In this document: positions 7,570-17,233 of the stretch, piece after piece
How the letters are laid out: every line of letters begins with the position of its first letter
Position numbering within the stretch: the stretch's first letter is position 1
Assembly: GCA_946628065.1 (NCBI GenBank)
Contig: CAMOWC010000003.1
Coordinates: forward strand, 1-35,669
Source of the DNA: an uncultured Clostridiaceae bacterium
Lineage (GTDB): Bacteria; Bacillota; Clostridia; TANB77; CAG-508
Direction: 5' to 3'
Length of the DNA stretch: 35,669 bases
Translations under genes and position numbers: made by a program
The notes under the pieces: generated by a model
Told to the model about the DNA's origin: nothing
The model's database searches: none
Seen by the model: only the letters and a program-made list of their open reading frames with translations

Positions 7570-8881
7570 ATGAAAGTAGGATTTATATCACTAGGATGTT
7601 CAAAAAATCTGGTTGATACTGAAATGACTATAGGACTTTTTAAAAACCATGGATATGAAATTGTACCAAATCCAGAAGAAGCTGAAATTATAGTTATAAA
7701 TACGTGTCGGGTTTATTGAATCTGCAAAAGAGGAAGCAATAAATACAATATTAGAAATGTCAATGTATAAGGAAAATGGAAAATGCAAGTATATTGTTGC
7801 AATGGGCTGTTTAGTAAAAAGATATAAAGAAGAATTAAAAAAAAGCATTCCGGAAGTTGACCTATGGATTAGCATAGACGAATATGATAAGCTTTGGCTT
7901 AAAATAGAGGAACTATTAAATAAAAGCAACCCTAAAAATGATTCATTACAGTATATGCAAAGAGTAATAACAACAGGAAATTCAACTGCGTATTTAAAAA
8001 TTGCCGAAGGATGTAGTAATTTTTGTACCTATTGTGCAATACCACAAATTCGCGGGAAATTTGTAAGTAGACCTATGGAGGAAATTTTAGAAGAAGCAAA
8101 CAAACTTGCCAATAATGGAATTACAGAAATTATTGTAATAGCTCAGGACACAACAAAATATGGGGCGGACATATATGAAGGCAAAGGGAAACTGCCAGAA
8201 TTGCTTCAAGCTTTAGAGAAGATAGACAAGATTAAATGGATAAGATTTTTATATGCATATCCAGAAAGCATAACAGAAGAACTAATAGATGTTGTAAGAA
8301 ATAGTAAAAAAATATGCCATTATTTTGATATTCCAATTCAGCATAGGTCAAATAAAATATTAAAGAGAATGAATAGAAAAACAACAGGAGAAGACATAGA
8401 AAAGCTCTTAGAAAAAATTAGAACCGAAGTACCAGATGCTATAATCAGAACATCACTTATAGTTGGCTTCCCAGGTGAAACTGAAGAAGAATTTGATGAA
8501 TTATACAAATTTGTAGAAAAGGCAAAATTTGACAAATTAGGGGTTTTCGCATATTCGGCAGAAGAGGGTACACCAGCTGCAAAAATGGATGGGCAGATAC
8601 ACTTTAACACTAAAAAATCTAGAAGAAATAAGATAATGAGTTTGCAACAGAAAATCTCAAATGATAAATTAAAAGAAAAAATTGGAAACGTATATGAGGT
8701 TATAATTGAAAATGCTACAGTTGATGCCAAGTATTACATGGCAAGGTCATACATGGATGTGCCGGAGATGGATGGAGTTTGCTGGATTAGAAATAATAAA
8801 AGCCTAAAGATAGGGCAATTTGCTAAGTGCAAAATTACAGATGTATTAGATTATGACCTAGTAGGAGAAATATGTAAATAA
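7570..8881 (+). CDS. rimO: Ribosomal protein S12 methylthiotransferase RimO, read through one CGGG recoding site
   Basis: RimO is a radical-SAM enzyme that methylthiolates a conserved Asp of ribosomal protein S12 near the decoding centre. The first frame gives MKVGFISLGCSKNLVDTE and ends in NTC; skipping C7708 joins it to GFIESAKEEAINTI, restoring the NTCGFI motif that holds a Cys ligand of the auxiliary 4Fe-4S cluster. The radical-SAM motif is EGCSNFCTYCAIP, followed by IRGK, and a TRAM domain ends with YDLVGEI. The joined protein is 436 residues, normal for RimO. Without recoding the first frame stops three codons later. An AGCAGGA site precedes the ATG; a terminator follows. Confidence 0.95.
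7708..7711 (+). other. CGGG recoding site 3 (rimO, Gly47)
   Basis: Reading frame ...ACG TGT C|GGG TTT ATT... The in-frame CGG is codon 47. Skipping C7708 restores Asn-Thr-Cys-Gly-Phe-Ile, nearly invariant in RimO. Confidence 0.93.
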
Positions 8882-8910
8882 AAAGGGCTTTAAAGCCCTT
8901 TTTATTTTTT
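8882..8910. terminator. Bidirectional terminator between rimO and the minus-strand unit
   Basis: AAAGGGCTTT pairs with AAAGCCCTTT, flanked by T-rich sequence on the plus side and matching A-rich sequence on the other, so it could end both rimO and the small gene at 8902. Confidence 0.85.
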
Positions 8911-9048
8911 CTTTTTTGTTGTAGCATTAATATCTTTTTTTCTTCTTTCAACTGATCTATTTTCATGCGCTACAGGATTATTATTTTTTCTGCGAGCACC
9001 ATGTCTTCTCTCATCAAATAATTCACCATCTTTATTCATTACTGGCAT
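8902..9048 (-). CDS. Small basic protein of unknown function (48 aa)
   Basis: A 48-codon ORF begins MPVMNKDGELFDERRHGARR and ends in a lysine-rich tail (TTKKKK). It is hydrophilic and strongly basic, with no Cys and no membrane segment. An AAAGGA-type ribosome binding site lies about ten bases before the ATG. It follows rubrerythrin after 27 bases on the same strand, so it may share that promoter. The stop lies inside the shared terminator. I do not recognise the family; nucleic-acid or ribosome binding is possible from charge alone. Its arginine codons are AGA and CGC, with no CGG. Confidence 0.6.
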   Translation of the reverse strand: MPVMNKDGELFDERRHGARRKNNNPVAHENRSVERRKKDINATTKKKK

Positions 9049-9075
9049 GTAAATCACTATCCTTTCTTTGTATCT

Positions 9076-9609
9076 TTAGTAATTTTCAGCTTTAATTTCA
9101 AAATATGCTTTAGGATGTTTGCAAACAGGGCATATTTCTGGAGCTTGTGTGCCAACAACAATATGGCCACAATTTCTACACTGCCAAATTACAATACTCC
9201 CTTTTTTAAATACTTCACCTTTTTGGACGCTTTCAAGAAGCTTACGATATCTTTCTTCGTGCTGTTTTTCTATTTGACCAATTCCTCTGAATGTTGCAGC
9301 AATTTCCATGAAACCTTCTTCTTCAGCGACTTTAGCAAAATTCTCATACATATCTGTCCATTCATAGTTTTCACCTGCAGCAGCTGCAGCTAAATTTGCC
9401 TCTGTATTACCAATTCCATTTAAATATTTAAAATGTATTTTTGCATGTTCTTTTTCATTTTCTGCTGTTTCTAAGAAAATATTAGCTATTTGTTCATAGC
9501 CTTCTTTTTTTGCTACACTTGCAAAATAAGTATATTTATTTCTTGCCTCAGATTCTCCAGAAAAAGCAGCTCTTAAATTCTGTTCTGTTTTTGAACCTTT
9601 TAAATCCAT
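9076..9609 (-). CDS. rbr: Rubrerythrin
   Basis: The 177-residue protein is a non-haem diiron peroxidase that detoxifies hydrogen peroxide in anaerobes. The N-terminal ferritin-like four-helix domain carries two ExxH motifs ([11 protein letters not shown] and [10 protein letters not shown]) for the diiron site. The C-terminal rubredoxin-like domain has CRNCG and [11 protein letters not shown], binding one Fe(Cys)4. The start at 9609 follows AAGGAGG by eight bases; an upstream ATG at 9660 lies across the promoter and is rejected. A strong sigma-A promoter precedes it. It supports an anaerobic lifestyle. Confidence 0.97.
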   Translation of the reverse strand: MDLKGSKTEQNLRAAFSGESEARNKYTYFASVAKKEGYEQIANIFLETAENEKEHAKIHFKYLNGIGNTEANLAAAAAGENYEWTDMYENFAKVAEEEGFMEIAATFRGIGQIEKQHEERYRKLLESVQKGEVFKKGSIVIWQCRNCGHIVVGTQAPEICPVCKHPKAYFEIKAENY

Positions 9610-9638
9610 AAATAAAACCTCCTTAATATCATGTTTAC

Positions 9639-9667
9639 ATTGTATGATTAAAGAGAGCAAAAGTCAA
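9639..9667 (-). promoter_or_regulatory. Promoter of rubrerythrin
   Basis: On the minus strand TTGACT (9662-9667) and TACAAT (9639-9644) are 17 bases apart, about 30 bases before the start. Confidence 0.8.
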
Positions 9668-9708
9668 GTAATACAACGTAAAAAAAGCCTAATTGATATC
9701 AAAAAAAT

Positions 9709-9737
9709 TTGACAAAATATTTAATAAAGTATATACT
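9709..9737 (+). promoter_or_regulatory. Promoter of the SH3-NlpC/P60 gene
   Basis: TTGACA (9709-9714) and TATACT (9732-9737) with a 17-base spacer, 30 bases before the ATG at 9768. It diverges from the rubrerythrin promoter. Confidence 0.8.
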
Positions 9738-9767
9738 ATCTTCGAACAAAAAAATGGGAGAGTAAAG

Positions 9768-11126
9768 ATGAAGGTAGTAAAAAAAGTATTTTTTATTGCA
9801 CTAATGATATTTATACTATGCCATGCTAAGACTTATGCGGCTACAGGAACTATTAAAACAGAAGGCGCAAGAATACGCCAAGAGGCAAACGTATCGTCTG
9901 AAATTATAACTGTAGCTTATGAAGGAGAAACAGTTGAGATCACTGAAAAAAGTGGTGATTGGTACAAAGTAAAATATAATGACAGTATAGGTTATATTCG
10001 CGGAGACTTGATGGAAGTAAGCGGAGATGTTACGGAGAATACTACGGGAAATGCTGAAACTGTAACAAAAGAAGAAAACAAGGAAAGCGAAACTACAGAG
10101 AAAACTAGTGAAAATGAAACCAAAGAAAGTGAGTCAAAAGAAGATAAAACTAGTTTCACAGTTGGGGAAAAAAGCATTAAATCTAATACAGCAATAAGAA
10201 TTACACCATGCTTATTTTCAAGTGTTATAGGCGAGGCAATTGCTGGTAACAAAATAAATGTTGAAGGCATATTAAACAATTGGGGAAAAGTAAAACTAGA
10301 TAACGGAAAAACTGGTTGGATTTTACTAAATATGTTAGAAGAAGTAAAAGAAGCCGAGGTTCTTGAAGAAGAACCATCTACAAAAACAGGGTATATCAAT
10401 GTGTCAGCAGCAGTAATTAGAAGTGGCCCAAGTACTTCTTCAGATCCTATTGCAGAAATAAGCAGAAATAAAACTGTAGAAATAATGAGCGAAGAAAATG
10501 ACTGGTACAAAATACTATACAATGGACAAGAAGCATATATAGCAAAACGATTGGTTTCAGACAACAGAGTAGAAGAGTCTAGTAGAAGCGGACAACAAGA
10601 AAGAGCAGAAGAGCCAGCACCAAATGAAAGTGTTGCAGAAGAGACAATATCAACAGAAAATACTGTAGAAGAAAAAGAACAGGCAGAAACAAAAGCAGAA
10701 GCAGTGCCACCAGAAAAAAACAATGTGGAAACAAGTGCTCCAGCAGTAGCAACATCAAGAGGAGAAGAAGTTGTAGCTTATGCTAAAAGGTATTTAGGAT
10801 ACAGCTACGTGTATGGAGGAGCAGGCCCAAGTAGCTTTGACTGCTCTGGATTTACGCAATATGTTTATAAACAATTTGGAATATCACTTGCACATTCTGC
10901 TGTAACACAAGCAAATAATGGAACATATGTCTCAAAAGAAAACCTAATGCCAGGAGACTTAGTAATATTTAGAGACTGGGACAATGTAAGCATAGGACAT
11001 TGCGGAATATACATTGGCGGAGGGCAATTTATACATGCTGCAAACTCAAAAAGAGGAGTTGTTACAGATACATTAAATAGTGGATATTATTATGAAAGAT
11101 ATGTAACAGGAAGAAGATTACTTTAA
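9768..11126 (+). CDS. Secreted cell-wall hydrolase: three SH3 domains plus NlpC/P60 endopeptidase
   Basis: A 452-residue exported peptidoglycan hydrolase. A signal peptide (MKVVKKVFFIALMIFILCHA, cleavage near TYAA) is followed by three bacterial SH3 domains (about residues 28-80, 125-175 and 205-255), each binding wall peptides, with Glu/Ser/Thr-rich linkers. The C-terminal 120 residues form the NlpC/P60 domain: catalytic Cys in FDCSGF, His in IGHCGIYIGGG and a third polar residue in HAANS. Such enzymes cut the D-Glu to diamino-acid bond in stem peptides. The start at 9768 follows GGGAGAG; an upstream ATG at 9693 overlaps the promoter. All eight CGG trinucleotides in this gene are out of frame, making it a useful negative control for the recoding rule. 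Confidence 0.93.
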   Translation: MKVVKKVFFIALMIFILCHAKTYAATGTIKTEGARIRQEANVSSEIITVAYEGETVEITEKSGDWYKVKYNDSIGYIRGDLMEVSGDVTENTTGNAETVTKEENKESETTEKTSENETKESESKEDKTSFTVGEKSIKSNTAIRITPCLFSSVIGEAIAGNKINVEGILNNWGKVKLDNGKTGWILLNMLEEVKEAEVLEEEPSTKTGYINVSAAVIRSGPSTSSDPIAEISRNKTVEIMSEENDWYKILYNGQEAYIAKRLVSDNRVEESSRSGQQERAEEPAPNESVAEETISTENTVEEKEQAETKAEAVPPEKNNVETSAPAVATSRGEEVVAYAKRYLGYSYVYGGAGPSSFDCSGFTQYVYKQFGISLAHSAVTQANNGTYVSKENLMPGDLVIFRDWDNVSIGHCGIYIGGGQFIHAANSKRGVVTDTLNSGYYYERYVTGRRLL

Positions 11127-11155
11127 TTTAATATGGGGGCGATTATGGAGGATTG

Positions 11156-13538
11156 ATGAAAAGACCTATTGTAATTGCTACTCTTCGGAATAATATTTGG
11201 AATTATAGGGGAATTGTACTTTAGTACAATTCCTATTTTTTTAGTATTTACATTTTTAGCATTTTTAAATAAAAAAATAAAAAGATATTTAACGATTTTT
11301 TTAAGTGGACATATAATACTACTATTTGTTTTATCTGCTTTTTTTTCCTTTGGCTATGTTAAATATTTAAATAGAAAATACAAATCCGTTTTACCAAAAG
11401 AAAAAGTAAAAATAACCGGTATTGTGAAAAGTAATGGTGAGGAGAAAAAGTATACAAGCTGTTATACAGTTATAGTTAAAAATTTGCAAAACTTAAAAGA
11501 TGTTTCATTCAAATTATATGTAAAAAAAGCTGAAAACTCTGTTAAATTAGAATACGGAGATACAATAGAATTAGAGGGAAAAGTTGAACTGCCTAGTGAA
11601 GCAAGAAATTATGGAGGATTTAACGAGTATAATTATTTTAAATCAAAGAAATTATATGGAAAGATTTATGCAAACAGCGAAAACATAAAAATAACTGGAA
11701 AAAGCAAATTAAGCTTGGATATGATTGCTTTTTTTGCAAGAGATAACATAAAGCAGCGCCTTAAAGCGTATTTGTCTGAAGAAAATATTAATATATTAGT
11801 AGCAGTATTACTAGGTCAAAAAGATGAACTGGCTGAAAATACAATTGAAGAATTTAAAAAAAGTAATTTAATGCATTTGTTGTGTGTATCTGGAGCACAC
11901 GTTTCCGCTCTTATAATAGGAATAAACAAAATAACGTATTTTCTTGGAAGAAATAAAAAAAATATAATATCTATTTTTATAATTTTGGTATTGTTTTGCA
12001 TAACTGGTTTTTCCGCTTCAGTAACAAGGGCAAGTATTATGGCCATAATCCCAATAATAGGAAAATTGTTATTTAAAAAGTCAGATACACTTAATGTTTT
12101 GGCAATTTCTTTAATAATACTACTATTATATAATCCATTTGTAATATATGATTTAGGATTCATATTATCATATGCGGGAACAATTGGGATACTTCTTTTT
12201 GCTAATACTATTTCAAAAATAATCCATCATTTATTAAAAAAAGAAAATAACTGTACTGGAAAGTTTAAAAAGATAAAAGATTATTGTTGTAAAATTGTTG
12301 CTACAACTGCATCTGCGCAAATAATTTTAATACCAGTAATTGCTTATTTTTTTTACACTTTTTCTCCTATGGTATTGATAAGTAATTTAATAGCTACACC
12401 GTTATTTGAAATAATACTTTATATAGGGTATGTGTTTATTTTATTATTATACATATTTCCAGCAATTTGTAATTTTATTAAAGTGCTACTCAATATATGT
12501 ATTTTTATTTTCGAAAAATCTACTCAAACATCATCACTATTAACACTTTCACAAATATATATTGTAAGGCCGAATATATGGATTATAGTTATTTATTATA
12601 TTTTGTTGTTTTTATTATATGTAATTATAAAAAGGAGAAGATTTAAACAGATTAAAAAATATGTGGAGTGGATAAAAAATAATGCAAAAAAAGTAATTAC
12701 AATATGTACTTTAATTACGTTAATTGCATTAACTGTGGATATTTCAATTAGAGACTTTACAGTTTATTTTATAGATGTAGGACAAGGGGATTGTACACTT
12801 ATAAAAACAAAAAGCAATAGAACAATAATGATTGATAGCGGTGGAAATGAAAATATAGAAGAATATGACATAGGAAAACAAGTTTTGGTTCCATACCTTC
12901 TTACGAGGGGAATAAAAAAATTGGATTATATTATGGTTTCTCACTTTCACGCAGACCATTGCAATGGTTTTATTGAAGTAATTAATAGAATTAAAATCGG
13001 AGCTATATTAATTGCAAAACAAGATACTTATACAAAAGAATTTGATACAATCAAAAACATCGCTCAAAAGAGAAAAGTAAGTATTAAATATGTAAAACAA
13101 GGGGACAAGATTAAACTAGATAATTCAACCACACTAGAAATACTTTACATTGGAAAAGACGTTAATAATTTGAACAACACGTCAATTATGGCACGTATAA
13201 AGTATAATAATTTTTCAATATTATTTACAGGTGATGCAGAAAAAGAAGAGGAAGAAGCAATTTTGAAGGCATGTGACAACAAAACATTAAAATCAAATGT
13301 ACTAAAAGTTGGACATCATGGTGCAAGAACATCAAGCACACAAGAATTTCTAGATGCTGTAAAACCACAAATTGCATTAATTGGTGTAGGAGAAAAAAAT
13401 AATTTTGGACACCCAAGTAGTGAAGTAATAAATAGACTTAAAAGCTTTAATATAGAAATATACAGGACAGACCAAATGGGGGAGATAACAATAAAGGTAA
13501 ATAGTAAAGGAGAAATAAAAGTTAAAAGGAAGTTATAA
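11156..13538 (+). CDS. comEC: ComEC/Rec2 DNA-uptake channel protein, read through one CGGA recoding site
   Basis: ComEC forms the membrane channel for single-stranded DNA during natural transformation. The N-terminus is two hydrophobic segments; an OB-like DUF4131 region, the polytopic Competence domain (LLGQKDEL, HLLCVSGAHVSAL, RASIMA) and a C-terminal metallo-beta-lactamase domain (DVGQGDCTLI, HFHADHCNG, HHGARTS) follow. Starting at the ATG 11156 behind GGAGG, the frame reaches CGG at codon 11; skipping C11186 continues as GIIFGIIGELYF, giving 793 residues, a normal ComEC length. Without the shift the first frame stops within about 12 codons. An alternative TTG at 11175 in the second frame would avoid the shift but has no ribosome binding site, so this is the least certain of the ten sites. 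Confidence 0.9.
11186..11189 (+). other. CGGA recoding site 4 (comEC, Gly11)
   Basis: Reading frame ...GCT ACT CTT C|GGA ATA ATA... The in-frame CGG is codon 11 after the ATG with GGAGG. Skipping C11186 extends the hydrophobic N-terminal segment. A TTG start downstream is a possible alternative. Confidence 0.75.
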
Positions 13539-13598
13539 TGTGAAATGTATATTTTTCTTTTTATTGTAAATAATAGCAATAAAAAGAAGGAGAGAGAA

Positions 13599-14192
13599 AT
13601 GAACCATAAGGTAATTATATGCATAATGTTAGTGCTTATTTTTGCTAGTTGTATAGGTATAGGGATTTACATTTACAAAATAAATGAAATCTCTAATACA
13701 AAAACAGAACGTATTGCAGAAGTTTCAAATCAGAAAATAACAGATGAATGTACTAAAGAAGGAGAAGAGATTGTTGAAGCTAATTGGACACAAAAGAAAG
13801 TATCTCCCAATGCTACGTTTATATATAAAACAACATATAAAAAATGCGGACATTCTTTTAAAAAATATGATGTGGCACCACAAGTTGCAATTAACAAAAC
13901 AAAAGAAGAGATAGAAAAAATGTATGATAATTGGGAGATAGAGAGTTTTTCGAATGAGGAAATAGTATTTAAAAAACAGGAAAATGGAATATGTAAAGAG
14001 CATTACGTAGTAAGAGATGAGGAAGGCCAAATTGTAATTAAAACTTTAGATGAAGATGGAAATGAGACTATACTAGAAAGAACTGGTATAATAGTAAGAT
14101 ATTTACCTCAAAACGATAGACAAGATATAGAAAAAGGAGTATTTATAAATGGACACGAGGAACTAAATAAGTATTTAGAAAATTTTGAATAA
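13599..14192 (+). CDS. Membrane-anchored protein with BofC C-terminal-like domain
   Basis: The 197-residue protein has an N-terminal signal-anchor (about residues 4-28, MNHKVIICIMLVLIFASCIG) and an extracytoplasmic part. The C-terminal half resembles the BofC C-terminal domain: KEHYVVRDEEGQIVIKTLDE, a conserved RTGIIVRYLPQNDRQDIEKG segment and EELNKYLENFE at the end. BofC in Bacillus restrains SpoIVB signalling in the sigma-K checkpoint, but single-domain relatives in Clostridia have no proven role. AAGGAGAG lies upstream of the ATG at 13599; an upstream ATG at 13545 has no binding site. It follows comEC by 60 bases and ends at a bidirectional terminator. Confidence 0.7.
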   Translation: MNHKVIICIMLVLIFASCIGIGIYIYKINEISNTKTERIAEVSNQKITDECTKEGEEIVEANWTQKKVSPNATFIYKTTYKKCGHSFKKYDVAPQVAINKTKEEIEKMYDNWEIESFSNEEIVFKKQENGICKEHYVVRDEEGQIVIKTLDEDGNETILERTGIIVRYLPQNDRQDIEKGVFINGHEELNKYLENFE

Positions 14193-14193
14193 A

Positions 14194-14235
14194 ATAATTA
14201 AAGACGAGTAAACTCGCCTTTAATTATTTTTTTTA
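14194..14235. terminator. Bidirectional terminator between the BofC-like gene and pgsA
   Basis: AATTAAAG-A-CGAG pairs with CTCG-C-CTTTAATT around loop TAAA, with T-runs beyond the right arm and A-runs to the left. The pgsA stop lies within the right part. Confidence 0.8.
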
Positions 14236-14765
14236 CTTTTTAAATAATCTTTAACAAAGAAAGCTTTAAAATACATTCCAAGTGAAAACACAGTAAATGC
14301 AACAGCTAAATAATATACATATGAATCAAATGTATATGGTAAGCTAAACTGCCTAAATATCATTGACATAAATATTGCTACATAGAATAATACAGTTGAG
14401 ATTTTACCATACCACTTGCTAGAAACTACTAAATCTTTACCGTAAAGAAATGACGCACCTACAACAAGTAAAAATTCTTTAATTAGTACAACAATTAGAA
14501 TCCATAAAGGAATAATTCCTTGTACAACAAGTACAACTAATGTGGCAACTTGTGTACATTTGTCTGCTAGAGGATCCATAAGCTTTCCAAAGTCTGTTAC
14601 AAAATTGAATTTTCTTGCTATATATCCATCTGCTACATCTGTAATCCCAGATATTACTAAAAATACTGCTGCTATTATATAGTTATCTTGTAATGCAAAA
14701 CTGACGATGAAAGGAACTAATAAAAAACGAATAATAGTTAATATATTTGGTACATGCTTTAACAT
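14220..14765 (-). CDS. pgsA: CDP-diacylglycerol-glycerol-3-phosphate 3-phosphatidyltransferase
   Basis: The 181-residue integral membrane enzyme makes phosphatidylglycerol phosphate from CDP-diacylglycerol and glycerol 3-phosphate. The CDP-alcohol phosphatidyltransferase signature DGx2ARx8Gx3Dx3D is visible in DVADGYIARKF...DFGKLMDPLADK. About five or six membrane helices follow the N-terminal VPNILTIIRFLLVP. The start at 14765 follows GGAGG by six bases; an in-frame ATG at 14780 has no such site. It lies 31 bases downstream of clpE on the same strand, probably co-transcribed. The only CGG in it is out of frame (TAC GGT). Confidence 0.93.
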   Translation of the reverse strand: MLKHVPNILTIIRFLLVPFIVSFALQDNYIIAAVFLVISGITDVADGYIARKFNFVTDFGKLMDPLADKCTQVATLVVLVVQGIIPLWILIVVLIKEFLLVVGASFLYGKDLVVSSKWYGKISTVLFYVAIFMSMIFRQFSLPYTFDSYVYYLAVAFTVFSLGMYFKAFFVKDYLKSKKNN

Positions 14766-14796
14766 ATAAAACCTCCACAATTATTAGCTTAAAACA

Positions 14797-17097
14797 TTAT
14801 GTAACATGAAATGTTAAATGATCATTTTCAAATTCTATATTTATGGTATTTCCACTTTTTACTTCAGATTTTAAAATCATTTCTGAAATTTCATCTTCAA
14901 TAAATCTTTGTATTGTCCTCCTAAGAGGCCTTGCACCATATTTTAGATCAGTGCCTTCTTTTAATATAAATTGCTTAGCTTCATTTGAAATATTAAGATT
15001 TATGTCTTTATCATGTAGTGCTTTTTCAGTTTCTTTTAAAAGCAATCCTATTATATCCATTAATTGATCTTCTGTCAAAGAATCAAATACAATTATTTCA
15101 TCAACACGGTTTAAAAATTCTGGCCTAAATAATTCCTTTAAAGAATCCTCTATTTTTGACTTGTCTACAGTCTGCTTGCCAAATCCTATCGAATTATGGT
15201 TTAAGTTTGAACCAGCGTTTGATGTCATAATAATAATGGTGTTTTGAAAACTTACTGTATTTCCCTGGGAGTCAGTAAGTTTTCCGTCATCTAGTACTTG
15301 GAGAAGGATATTGAATACATCTGGGTGAGCTTTTTCTATTTCATCAAGCAAAATTATAGAATAAGGTTTTCTTTTTACTTTTTCAGTAAGCTGACCTGCA
15401 TCATCATATCCAACATATCCTGGAGGGGAACCAATAAGCTTTGATGTGGAGTGACTTTCCATATATTCAGACATATCTATCCTAATTATTGAATCCTCAT
15501 TTCCAAACATTTCATAAGCAATTGTTTTAGCAAGTTCTGTTTTTCCTACACCAGTAGGTCCAACAAAAATAAAAGATGGTGGCCTTTTAGAACTTTGAAG
15601 TCCAGCACGATTTCTTCGGATTGTTCTAGCAACTGCTTCGACTGCATGATTTTGGCCAACAACACGTTTGTGCAGGTTTGCCTCAAGATTAAGAAGCTTT
15701 TGAGTTTCGGCTTCTGTAATCTTTTTAACTGGTATTTTAGTTGCACTTTCTATAACCATAGCAATATCCTGAACCGTAAGACTCTTTATAGTCATTTTTT
15801 TATTTAGTTCTTCAATCTCTTGAATTAAATTACATTCCTGAGTTTTAAGATTTGCAGCTTTTTGATAATCTTCAATGGAATCTGTAGAAACAGCTTCATC
15901 TTTTTCAGCCTGTATGCTAGCGAGTTCATTTTTTAAAACTTCAAGTCTGTAAAGCTCTTTATTATTAAGGTTAATTCTAGAACAAGCTTCATCTAAAATA
16001 TCAATAGCCTTATCAGGTAAAAAACGATCATGTATATATTTTTCTGACATACGAACTGTCTTTTCAATTATGTCATTTGAAATTTTAACCTTATGAAAAT
16101 CTTCATAGTATTTTTTTATACCTTTTAAAATATTTATAGTATCCTCAACACTAGGCTCTTCAACGATTAAAGGCTGGAATCGTCTTTCAAGGGCGGAATC
16201 TTTTTCAATGTATTTTCTATATTCTTTTAGTGTTGTAGTACCAATTAGTTGTATATCACCACTTGAAAGAGATGGTTTTAAAATATTAGCAGCATTCATT
16301 GAGCCTTCACTATCACCAGCTCCTATAATATTATGAATTTCATCTATTACTAATATTACATTACCATATATTTTGCATTCATCAATTATACCTTTCATTC
16401 TGCTTTCAAACTGACCACGGAATTGAGTTCCAGCCACAAGAGATGTCATATCTAATAAATATACTTCTTTATTTAAAAGCTTTGCTGGGACATTTTGCTC
16501 TGCTATTTTAATTGCTAACCCTTGAGCAATTGCTGTTTTGCCAACTCCGGGTTCCCCAATTAGGCAAGGGTTGTTTTTTGAACGTCTATTTAGTATTTGA
16601 ATCATCCTTTGAATTTCGCGTTCTCGACCTATAACAGCGTCTAATTTGTTATCTCTTGCTTTTTGAGTAAGATTTGTACCAAATGTATCTAAAAAGCTTT
16701 TCTTCTTGATTTTAGGAGGCTTTTCAGTTTTTGTTTTTTTCTTTGAATCTTGATTTCCACCAGATTCAGCATTTGCTTGGTCTTTCCCATTAGGAACCCC
16801 AAACATACTAGACAAAATAGAACCAATTGGGACATTACCATTATTCATTGAATCTATTTGATTCATATCTTCATCAGAAATATTTTGAGATATATCATTA
16901 AATATGTCTTCAAATTGTTTTGACATATCTTCTAGATTATCATTGGATAGATTTGCTTGCTTTGCAAGAACTTCTAATGGATTTATACCTCTTTCTTTAG
17001 CACAATTGTAGCATAGCCCTTCCAATGAAGATTGATTATCAGTTACTTTATTTATAAAAATTACAGCAGTATTTTTGTTGCAATTTGAACACAACAT
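14797..17097 (-). CDS. clpE: ClpE-type AAA+ unfoldase with N-terminal zinc finger
   Basis: A 766-residue Hsp100 ATPase that unfolds proteins for ClpP. The N-terminus has Cys3, Cys6, Cys29 and Cys32, exactly the CX2C-X22-CX2C zinc finger of ClpE, and lacks the Clp-N repeats of ClpC. The first AAA+ module has Walker [10 protein letters not shown] and Walker [11 protein letters not shown]; a UVR-type coiled coil ([18 protein letters not shown]) lies between modules; the second module has [20 protein letters not shown] and the C-terminal ClpB-D2 domain with GARPLRR. GGAG precedes the ATG. A sigma-A promoter is present; I did not find a clear CtsR operator (tandem GGTCAAA). All three CGG trinucleotides are out of frame. 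Confidence 0.93.
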   Translation of the reverse strand: MLCSNCNKNTAVIFINKVTDNQSSLEGLCYNCAKERGINPLEVLAKQANLSNDNLEDMSKQFEDIFNDISQNISDEDMNQIDSMNNGNVPIGSILSSMFGVPNGKDQANAESGGNQDSKKKTKTEKPPKIKKKSFLDTFGTNLTQKARDNKLDAVIGREREIQRMIQILNRRSKNNPCLIGEPGVGKTAIAQGLAIKIAEQNVPAKLLNKEVYLLDMTSLVAGTQFRGQFESRMKGIIDECKIYGNVILVIDEIHNIIGAGDSEGSMNAANILKPSLSSGDIQLIGTTTLKEYRKYIEKDSALERRFQPLIVEEPSVEDTINILKGIKKYYEDFHKVKISNDIIEKTVRMSEKYIHDRFLPDKAIDILDEACSRINLNNKELYRLEVLKNELASIQAEKDEAVSTDSIEDYQKAANLKTQECNLIQEIEELNKKMTIKSLTVQDIAMVIESATKIPVKKITEAETQKLLNLEANLHKRVVGQNHAVEAVARTIRRNRAGLQSSKRPPSFIFVGPTGVGKTELAKTIAYEMFGNEDSIIRIDMSEYMESHSTSKLIGSPPGYVGYDDAGQLTEKVKRKPYSIILLDEIEKAHPDVFNILLQVLDDGKLTDSQGNTVSFQNTIIIMTSNAGSNLNHNSIGFGKQTVDKSKIEDSLKELFRPEFLNRVDEIIVFDSLTEDQLMDIIGLLLKETEKALHDKDINLNISNEAKQFILKEGTDLKYGARPLRRTIQRFIEDEISEMILKSEVKSGNTINIEFENDHLTFHVT

Positions 17098-17136
17098 TAT
17101 TTAAAAATCTCCTTTTTTATATAAATTAACTATTTA

Positions 17137-17165
17137 ATCATACTCTAATTTAACCCAATAGTCAA
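17137..17165 (-). promoter_or_regulatory. Promoter of clpE-pgsA
   Basis: On the minus strand TTGACT (17160-17165) and TATGAT (17137-17142) with a 17-base spacer, 40 bases upstream of clpE. It diverges from the next promoter. Confidence 0.75.
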
Positions 17166-17174
17166 GGAAAAGAC

Positions 17175-17203
17175 TTGAAAAACCTTTTTCATAATGCTAT
17201 ACT
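17175..17203 (+). promoter_or_regulatory. Promoter of the DUF3298-type gene
   Basis: TTGAAA (17175-17180) and TATACT (17198-17203) with a 17-base spacer, 30 bases before the start at 17234. Confidence 0.75.
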
Positions 17204-17233
17204 TAATTCAAAGAATTAAAAAGGAGAACCACT

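Noticed and set aside
11175-11190. TTG start for ComEC that would avoid site 4
   Set aside because: It has no ribosome binding site, whereas ATG 11156 follows GGAGG. Kept as an alternative, not preferred.
17100-17175. CtsR operator in front of clpE
   Set aside because: I found no tandem GGTCAAA heptads; only a sigma-A promoter is supported.
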